Shown here: one piece after another, positions 1 to 5,210 of the stretch
How the letters are laid out: each line of letters opens with the position of its first letter
Position numbering within the stretch: the stretch's first letter is position 1
Assembly (NCBI GenBank): GCA_015494385.1
Contig: WGBJ01000406.1
Coordinates: 1 to 5,210, forward strand
Source of the DNA: Marinosulfonomonas sp.
GTDB lineage: Bacteria; Pseudomonadota; Alphaproteobacteria; Rhodobacterales; Rhodobacteraceae
Reading direction: 5' to 3'
Length of the DNA: 5,210 bases
The notes under the pieces: model-generated
The model's input: the letters and a program-made list of their open reading frames with translations, nothing else
The model's database searches: none
What the model was told of the DNA's origin: nothing
Translations under genes and position numbers: made by a program

Positions 1-326
1 GAGGTTGCGCCCCAGTGGAAATACTGCGCGTGTTCCGGTGCGTCCGTTGCGGCGTGAAAGGCCTTGACCAGCGCCGGAACCACCACCGCATTCACGCCCG
101 TTTCGGGGGATAATCCGGCGGGATCAATCTGCACCTCCATCACCGCGCGTTTGATAAAGGCCGCGGAGTCGGACGGGATCACCCCCAGTTCCCCCTGCGC
201 CTGTGCCAATGCCCCTTCGACCAGCAGCATCGCGCGCACCTCGGCGCTGTCGGTGAACAGGCGGGCGATGTCATCATCGCCGAACAACCCGCGCATCATG
301 GCGCTATCAAAGGGGGTGACGGCCAT
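1..326 (-). CDS. pcaB: 3-carboxy-cis,cis-muconate cycloisomerase, N-terminal part (3' end beyond window)
   Basis: This enzyme of the fumarase/aspartase superfamily converts 3-carboxy-cis,cis-muconate, the PcaGH product, to 4-carboxymuconolactone in the cytoplasm. The window shows 108 residues and the first two bases of the next codon; the family usually has about 350-450 residues. The visible part opens MAVTPFDSAMMRGLFGD, which is typical of PcaB, followed by a helical region (residues 30-50) and FHWGAT at 103-108, the start of the conserved HWGATSQD segment near the active site. The start is ATG at 326, directly after the TAG stop of the upstream gene (TAGATG). A GGAG six bases upstream of the ATG lies inside the end of that gene. 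It is the last operon gene seen here. The reading frame is intact as far as visible. Identification rests on the N-terminal motifs and operon context and is strong. Confidence 0.93.
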   Translation of the reverse strand, partial: MAVTPFDSAMMRGLFGDDDIARLFTDSAEVRAMLLVEGALAQAQGELGVIPSDSAAFIKRAVMEVQIDPAGLSPETGVNAVVVPALVKAFHAATDAPEHAQYFHWGAT

Positions 327-1154
327 CTAGCGCTCCAGTCCAAGGATAGCGCGCGCCTGTTTGGCGGTCGCGACGGGGCGGTCGTATTTGGCGCAAAGAT
401 CAGCGGCGCGGGCGACCAATGCGGCGTTTGACGGGGCCAGTGTGTTGCGGTCCAGCCGGATGTTATCCTCAAGCCCCGTGCGGGTGTGGCCACCGGCAGC
501 GATGGACCATTCGTTGATTTTGATCTGCCCTGCACCGACTCCGGCACCGCACCACTGGGCATCGGGGGCAAGGCGTTTTAGCGTGCGGATGTAGAAATCG
601 AACACCTCTTTATCCACCGGCATCGCGTTCTTGACCCCCATCACGAATTGCACATAAAGCGGGGATTTCAGCCGCCCATCCTGTGCCATCGCCACGGCCT
701 GAAAGATGTGGCTCAGATCAAAGGCCTCGATCTCGGGCTTGATGTCGTATTTCAGCATCTCGCCCGCCAGCCAATCGACCAGATCGGGCGGGTTTTCGTA
801 AACGCGGGTGGGGAAGTTGTTGGAGCCGACAGTGAGCGAGGCCATATCGGGGCGCAGGGGCAGCATACCGCCGCGCTCAACCCCCGCACCGGAACGTCCG
901 CCGGTGGAAAACTGCACGATCATATCGGGGCAATGGGCGCGGATGCCCTCCATCAGCAGGGCGAAACGGTCGGGGTCGGAGGTGGGCGAGCCATCATCAT
1001 TGCGCACATGGCAATGGGCGATGGACGCGCCTGCTTGATACGCCGCGTGGGTGCTTTCGATTTGTTCGGCAATGGTAACGGGCACCGCCGGATTGTCGGA
1101 TTTTTGCGCTACCGATCCGGTGATCGCCACGCAGATGATGCAGGGATTTGTCAT
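327..1154 (-). CDS. BKACE-family (DUF849) beta-keto acid cleavage enzyme
   Basis: The 275-residue protein belongs to the BKACE family, Zn-dependent TIM-barrel enzymes that react a beta-keto acid with acetyl-CoA to form acetoacetate and a new acyl-CoA; the founding member is 3-keto-5-aminohexanoate cleavage enzyme (Kce). Family signatures seen: HCHVR with H47 and H49, STGGR at 83-87, SLTVGSNNF around 106-114, KPEIEAFD at 139-146, and RTGLEDN with R225, E229 and D230. By comparison with Kce, H47, H49 and E229 should bind the metal, and S83, T108, R225 and D230 should line the active site. The length is normal for the family and no break is seen. It starts 3 bases after the pcaG stop, without a clear Shine-Dalgarno, so coupling to pcaG translation is likely. 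It abuts pcaB exactly. The substrate is not shown by the sequence; beta-ketoadipate is my inference from the operon. An ORF at this place is known in roseobacters. Confidence 0.9.
   Translation of the reverse strand: MTNPCIICVAITGSVAQKSDNPAVPVTIAEQIESTHAAYQAGASIAHCHVRNDDGSPTSDPDRFALLMEGIRAHCPDMIVQFSTGGRSGAGVERGGMLPLRPDMASLTVGSNNFPTRVYENPPDLVDWLAGEMLKYDIKPEIEAFDLSHIFQAVAMAQDGRLKSPLYVQFVMGVKNAMPVDKEVFDFYIRTLKRLAPDAQWCGAGVGAGQIKINEWSIAAGGHTRTGLEDNIRLDRNTLAPSNAALVARAADLCAKYDRPVATAKQARAILGLER
333..336 (-). promoter_or_regulatory. pcaB ribosome-binding site inside the BKACE gene
   Basis: GGAG six bases before the pcaB ATG, contained within the last codons of the upstream gene. It supports the start at 326 despite the complete absence of an intergenic gap. 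Confidence 0.6.
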
Positions 1155-1157
1155 CGC

Positions 1158-1760
1158 TCAAATATCCAGAAACACGGTTTCGTCCGGCCCCTGTATGCGG
1201 ATGTCGAAGCGGTATGTCACGCCTTTGTCGCCTTGGCTGCGGGTGGCAATCAGGGTCTGGCGGCGGTGGGACTGTTCGATCAGGTTCAGCACGGGGTCGG
1301 TGCTGTTGTCCTCGTCTGAAAAATACATCCGCGTGTTCAGGCCAAGGTTGATGCCCCGCGCCACGATCCACAGGTTGATATGCGGGGCCTGCGTGGTGCC
1401 ATTGCGGCCCGGTGTGGCACCCGGTTTGATGGTGTCAAAACCCCAATGACCGGTGTCAAAATCGGTGATTACCCGCCCCCAGCCGCGAAAGCCGTCTTCG
1501 ATTTCGCGCCCGTCCTCGGGGTGGGCATAATGGCCGTCCGCATTGGCCTGCCATGCCTCGATCAGCACATCCTTGATGGGGGCGCCGGTGCCGTCATAAA
1601 CGCAGCCTTCAACGCGGATGCGTTCGCCTTTGGCGTTGGGTCCGGCGATGTCCCGGCCCAGTTCCTGTTTGAAAATGTCAAACCCAGCCGCACGCGGGGC
1701 AAGGCCGATGTGGACATAGGGGCCAGCGGTTTGCGAAGGGGTTTCTTTCAGGTATTTCAT
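1158..1760 (-). CDS. pcaG: protocatechuate 3,4-dioxygenase alpha subunit
   Basis: The alpha subunit of the intradiol dioxygenase that opens protocatechuate to 3-carboxy-cis,cis-muconate, paired with the beta subunit PcaH. It has 200 residues, the usual length. Seen are SQTAGPYVHIGL near the N-terminus (9-20), the intradiol core motif EAWQANADGHY (68-78), FRGWGR (91-96) and APHINLWIVARGINLGLNTR (125-144). R135 in this last block corresponds to the alpha-subunit arginine (Arg133 in Pseudomonas) that contacts substrate. As expected for an alpha subunit, it lacks the full set of two Tyr and two His iron ligands found in PcaH: the position of the second ligand His reads N129 in PHINLW. The ATG at 1760 overlaps the pcaH stop by one base (TGATG), with a strong GGAGGGG five bases upstream. 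Coupled expression with pcaH fits the equal subunit ratio of the enzyme. Confidence 0.96.
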   Translation of the reverse strand: MKYLKETPSQTAGPYVHIGLAPRAAGFDIFKQELGRDIAGPNAKGERIRVEGCVYDGTGAPIKDVLIEAWQANADGHYAHPEDGREIEDGFRGWGRVITDFDTGHWGFDTIKPGATPGRNGTTQAPHINLWIVARGINLGLNTRMYFSDEDNSTDPVLNLIEQSHRRQTLIATRSQGDKGVTYRFDIRIQGPDETVFLDI

Positions 1761-2482
1761 CAGTTCCCCTCCAGCCGGTTTTCAAACAGGGTCGAGCGCC
1801 GCCCGCGCAGCACGATGTCGAAACGATAGGCAATGCTGTCCAGCGGCACGCTGGCATTCATGTCCAGCTTCGCGACCAGTTGTTCAATCGCCCCGGCATC
1901 CGGCACGGTCTGCACGATCGGGCATTTGGCGATTAGGGGGTCGCCCTCGAAATACAGTTGCGTGATCAGCCGCTGGGCGAACGCCGCGCCGAAGATCGAG
2001 AAATGGATATGCGCGGGCCGCCAGTTGTTGACCCAGTTGCGCCACGGATAGGCGCCCGGTTTCACGGTGCGAAAATAATAGTAACCGTCGGCATCCGTCA
2101 TGGTGCGCCCGCAGCCACCGAAATTGGGGTCGATCGGGGCAAGGTAGGTGTCCTTTTTATGCCGGTACCGTCCGCCCGCATTGGCCTGCCAGATTTCCAC
2201 CAAGGTATTGGGCACAGGGCGGGCGTTTTCATCCAGAACGCGGCCATGCACGATGATGCGTTCGCCAATCGGATCGCCGCCGTGGCTGTAGTTTTTCAGC
2301 AGATCATTGTCCAGCGGGTCGATGTCACTGTGGCTGAACACCGGACCGGTGATTTCCGACAGGGAATTTTCCAGCGACAACAGCGCGTATTGCGGCGAGC
2401 GGGTGACGGATGTTTTGTAGTTTTCCGATTTCGCAGGCGGATGATGCAGGCGGTCGCGCATGTAGTATTCGGCGGGTTTCAT
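1760..2482 (-). CDS. pcaH: protocatechuate 3,4-dioxygenase beta subunit
   Basis: The catalytic, non-haem Fe(III)-binding subunit of protocatechuate 3,4-dioxygenase, 240 residues. All four iron ligands can be placed: Y106 (GGRYRHK), Y145 (PGAYPWRN), H158 and H160 (RPAHIHFS). They sit two residues below the Pseudomonas beta-subunit numbering (108, 147, 160, 162). R155 and W147 match the conserved active-site Arg and Trp. The WQANAGG core motif (99-105) is shared with PcaG. The frame stays open upstream for 83 more codons to an ATG at 2731, but I chose ATG at 2482. It gives the family N-terminus ([16 protein letters not shown]), has GGGAG seven bases before it, and overlaps the pcaC stop by four bases (ATGA), whereas the longer form would lie inside pcaC. 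No missing residues or frame breaks. Confidence 0.97.
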   Translation of the reverse strand: MKPAEYYMRDRLHHPPAKSENYKTSVTRSPQYALLSLENSLSEITGPVFSHSDIDPLDNDLLKNYSHGGDPIGERIIVHGRVLDENARPVPNTLVEIWQANAGGRYRHKKDTYLAPIDPNFGGCGRTMTDADGYYYFRTVKPGAYPWRNWVNNWRPAHIHFSIFGAAFAQRLITQLYFEGDPLIAKCPIVQTVPDAGAIEQLVAKLDMNASVPLDSIAYRFDIVLRGRRSTLFENRLEGN

Positions 2483-2859
2483 ATCTCGACTCCCATTTCG
2501 GCGTAGGTGGCCTTGGCGATTTTCAGGGCGTGGTTGGCGGCGGGCACGCCGGCGTAGATGGCGACATGCATGAAGGCCTCGCGCACCTCTGCGGGTGTCG
2601 CGCCCGTATTGGCTGTGGCGCGGATGTGCATGGCGACTTCGTCCCAGTGGCCGCCGGCGGCCAGCAGCGCCAGCGTGATCAGGGACCGGTCGCGTTTGCT
2701 GATGGTGTCCGAGGCCCAAAGGCTGCCCCATGCGCCCTCGGTGATCATTTCCTGAAAAGGTGCATCAAACGGGGTTTTGGCCAGTTCGGCGCGGTCCACA
2801 TGGTCATTTCCCAGCACCGCGCGGCGCGTTTCCATGCCTTTGTCATAACGTTCAGACAT
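2479..2859 (-). CDS. pcaC: 4-carboxymuconolactone decarboxylase
   Basis: A 126-residue single-domain protein of the carboxymuconolactone decarboxylase family (the fold shared with AhpD). It decarboxylates 4-carboxymuconolactone to beta-ketoadipate enol-lactone in the cytoplasm. Visible family features are the N-terminal [17 protein letters not shown], the central [13 protein letters not shown] helix (57-68), the [19 protein letters not shown] stretch (78-96) and [14 protein letters not shown] (98-111). It lacks the CxxC of AhpD-type peroxidase relatives, which supports the decarboxylase assignment. It is a stand-alone PcaC, not the PcaL fusion (PcaD plus PcaC) of actinobacteria. The ATG at 2859 lies inside the end of pcaD (8-base overlap), with AGGAG seven bases upstream. 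The stop overlaps pcaH by four bases. Confidence 0.96.
   Translation of the reverse strand: MSERYDKGMETRRAVLGNDHVDRAELAKTPFDAPFQEMITEGAWGSLWASDTISKRDRSLITLALLAAGGHWDEVAMHIRATANTGATPAEVREAFMHVAIYAGVPAANHALKIAKATYAEMGVEI
2490..2494 (-). promoter_or_regulatory. pcaH ribosome-binding site inside pcaC
   Basis: GGGAG with a seven-base spacer to ATG 2482, inside the end of pcaC. It decides the pcaH start against the upstream in-frame ATG at 2731, which would place 83 extra codons within pcaC. Confidence 0.7.
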
Positions 2860-3645
2860 GGCCTTGCTCCTCTAGAAAAGTGGTTAGGACGGCGGCGTAT
2901 TCCTCGGGCTTTTCCACACAGGGCAAATGGCCCGCGCCACGGATCAGATGGAATTTCGAGCCTTTCACCAGATCGGCGGTTTCACGCACCAGATCGGGCG
3001 GGGTGGAGCCATCTTCGGACCCGGCAATCGCCAGCGTGGGAAGGGTCAGCCGCGCGGTGCTGTCAAACAGGTCTGTTTCGGCAATCGCGGCCGAGCAGCC
3101 CAGATACCCGTCAACCGGTGTGCGGCACAACATATGTCGCCAGCCCGCCAGTTCGACCGGATTTTCCCGACGCCAGCGCGGTGACAGCCAGCGTTCCAGA
3201 ATGGCGGCTTCCAGTGCTGCGATCCCGCCCTTGCGCACGGCCTCCATCCGGTCGTGCCACATCGCAGTGGTGCCGATTTTGGCGGCTGTATTGGACAGCA
3301 CCAGCCCGCGCACCAGATCCAGCCGTTCCGCCGCCAGCCCCTGCGCGATCATGCCGCCGATGGACAGGCCGACAAAGATGCAGTTTTTCACCCCCAGATG
3401 GTCCAGCAGTGCCGCCGCATCCCCGACCAGATCACCCATGAAGTAATCACCAGCCGACGCAGCGGTCAGCCCGTGGCCGCGCGTATCGTACCGGATCAGA
3501 CGCAAGCCCTTGGGCAGATGCGGCATCAACTGATCCCACAGCCGGAAATCCGTGCCCAGAGAATTGGAAAACACCACAGGTGCGCCGTTCGGGTCGCCCT
3601 GATCGGCGTAATGCACCGCAATTCCGTTCAATTCCACCATCTGCA

Positions 3646-3646
<1 letters not shown>
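2852..3646 (-). CDS. pcaD: 3-oxoadipate enol-lactonase
   Basis: An alpha/beta hydrolase of 264 residues, the family's usual size, hydrolysing beta-ketoadipate enol-lactone to beta-ketoadipate. The catalytic triad can be placed: Ser95 in the nucleophile elbow GLSIGG (93-98), Asp212 in GSEDGSTPP (209-217) and His240 in GAGHLPCVEKP (237-247). The N-terminal FSNSLGTDFRLWD (26-38) supplies the oxyanion-hole region, and YDTRGHG (53-59) is another family hallmark. Its start ATG at 3646 overlaps the pobA stop by one base (TGATG). No purine-rich ribosome-binding site precedes it, so reinitiation by ribosomes finishing pobA is likely. A second in-frame ATG two codons later (M3, at 3640) is a possible alternative start with nearly the same product. 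The 3' end overlaps pcaC by eight bases. Confidence 0.96.
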
Positions 3647-4868
<1,222 letters not shown>

Positions 4869-4881
4869 TTAAATCCGCAAG

Positions 4882-4926
4882 AAAAAGCCCCGGTTGCACG
4901 TTGGGAGGGGACGCGCGAACCGGGGC
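4882..4926 (-). terminator. intrinsic terminator of the upstream EEP-family gene
   Basis: On the minus strand a perfect 9-bp GC-rich inverted repeat (GCCCCGGTT at 4926-4918 pairing with AACCGGGGC at 4895-4887) encloses a 22-base loop that can pair a little further past a bulged base. It is followed directly by TTTTT (4886-4882) and then CTT. It lies about 60 bases after the stop of the EEP gene at 4988 and ends about 13 bases before the predicted pobA -35 box. It should isolate the pca operon from upstream transcription. On the plus strand no U-run follows the stem, so it appears to work in one direction only. Confidence 0.85.
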
Positions 4927-4929
4927 CAG

Positions 4930-4992
4930 ATAACCAAGCTGGGTCCAGATTACCAGTTTAAGGAGAATTTACCTAGTCAGGTATACCTTACC
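4930..4992. repeat. four TWACC boxes at exact 19-bp spacing, with nearby TACC/GGTA inverted half-sites
   Basis: On the plus strand the hexamers ATAACC (4930), ATTACC (4949), TTTACC (4968) and CTTACC (4987) begin exactly 19 bases apart; the rest of each unit is not conserved. The third box also forms an inverted pair TACC-N6-GGTA (4970-4983), which runs into the perfect palindrome GGTATACC (4980-4987). The last box overlaps the stop codon of the EEP gene. The spacing is a direct observation; a role as protein-binding site is speculative, and chance cannot be excluded for such short boxes. Confidence 0.35.
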
Positions 4993-5210
4993 CCGCGTCA
5001 AACAGTTGCATATGTGCCATGATCTGCCCGTGGTCCGAGGCCAGCTTGTTATAAGGCGCCTCGTCGTGTGACCCGTCGGTGATGTGGTCATTGTAGACGC
5101 TGAAATACTCCATTTCCCCCATTCGGTTGTTGTTGTCCGGATGGAAATGGCGGCTCATCAATATCTGGTCGATGCTTTCGTAAACGCCGCCAAAGGCCGA
5201 GGTATAAACC
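4988..5210 (-). CDS. endonuclease/exonuclease/phosphatase (EEP) family protein, C-terminal part (5' end beyond window)
   Basis: The last 73 residues of a protein, ending with TAA at 4990-4988. The visible part has GGVYESIDQILMS (7-19), with the Asp of the IDxI strand, then VYNDHITDG (38-46) and ASDHGQIMA (57-65). The IDQI and SDH motifs are characteristic of the C-terminal half of the EEP (DNase I-like, metal-dependent phosphoesterase) fold, in which the SDH Asp and His are catalytic. The exact substrate (nucleic acid, phospholipid or other phosphoester) cannot be told from this fragment. It is transcribed in the same direction as the pca operon but is separated from it by a strong terminator, so a functional link is not indicated. 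Confidence 0.8.
   Translation of the reverse strand, partial: VYTSAFGGVYESIDQILMSRHFHPDNNNRMGEMEYFSVYNDHITDGSHDEAPYNKLASDHGQIMAHMQLFDAG

Noticed and set aside
648..1319. Plus-strand open frame (223 codons) opposite the BKACE gene and pcaG
   Set aside because: It mirrors conserved genes on the other strand, shows no family resemblance and has no convincing ribosome-binding site.
1538..2191. A 16-bp identical word in pcaG (1538-1553) and pcaH (2176-2191)
   Set aside because: It encodes the shared WQANA core of the two paralogous dioxygenase subunits, so ancient duplication and protein conservation explain it; it is not a mobile or regulatory repeat.
2483..2731. 83-codon N-terminal extension of pcaH
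   Set aside because: It lies wholly inside pcaC in another frame. The extension is Arg/Gly/His-rich without family similarity, and the start at 2482 has a good Shine-Dalgarno and ATGA coupling.
2410..3441. Long plus-strand open frame (343 codons) opposite pcaC and pcaD
   Set aside because: It is antisense to two well-identified, motif-complete genes, has a low-complexity Arg/Pro/Ser-rich translation with no recognisable domain, and is a usual by-product of high-GC codon bias.
4930..4945. Complete PcaQ-type operator (ATAACC-N4-GGTTA-like)
   Set aside because: Only the left half-site is present; the right half reads TGGGTC, and the site would be near -98 relative to the predicted start. It is kept only as part of the repeat observation.
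4960..4965. AAGGAG on the plus strand, resembling a ribosome-binding site
   Set aside because: No start codon follows at a usable distance, and no plus-strand open frame of note begins there.

Overview
The window holds most of a bacterial operon for 4-hydroxybenzoate and protocatechuate catabolism (protocatechuate branch of the beta-ketoadipate pathway), all on the minus strand. In transcription order it reads pobA, pcaD, pcaC, pcaH, pcaG, a BKACE-family (DUF849) beta-keto acid cleavage enzyme, then pcaB, which runs off the left edge. The sequence is GC-rich. The order pobA-pcaDCHG-orf-pcaB is the one I know from the marine Roseobacter group (Alphaproteobacteria, Rhodobacterales), so an organism of that group is the best inference; no rRNA or other marker is present to prove it.

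Layout by coordinate: 1-326 pcaB (N-terminal 108 residues, partial); 327-1154 BKACE enzyme; 1158-1760 pcaG; 1760-2482 pcaH; 2479-2859 pcaC; 2852-3646 pcaD; 3646-4815 pobA; 4816-4987 intergenic region with a pobA promoter and ribosome-binding site, a strong intrinsic terminator belonging to the upstream gene, and a short 19-bp-period repeat; 4988-5210 the C-terminus of an endonuclease/exonuclease/phosphatase (EEP) family protein, also on the minus strand. The seven operon genes are packed tightly: every junction overlaps by 1, 4 or 8 bases, abuts exactly, or leaves 3 bases. One polycistronic mRNA with translational coupling is therefore likely.

Pathway logic: PobA hydroxylates 4-hydroxybenzoate to protocatechuate; PcaGH cleaves the ring between the hydroxyls to 3-carboxy-cis,cis-muconate; PcaB makes 4-carboxymuconolactone; PcaC decarboxylates it to the beta-ketoadipate enol-lactone; PcaD hydrolyses that to beta-ketoadipate. 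The usual last steps (PcaIJ CoA transferase and PcaF thiolase) are not in the window. The co-transcribed BKACE enzyme belongs to a family that reacts a beta-keto acid with acetyl-CoA to give acetoacetate plus a new acyl-CoA. Applied to beta-ketoadipate this would yield succinyl-CoA and acetoacetate in one step, and this possible alternative finish to the pathway is the most interesting point here. No pathway regulator (PcaQ, PobR) or transporter (PcaK) is visible.
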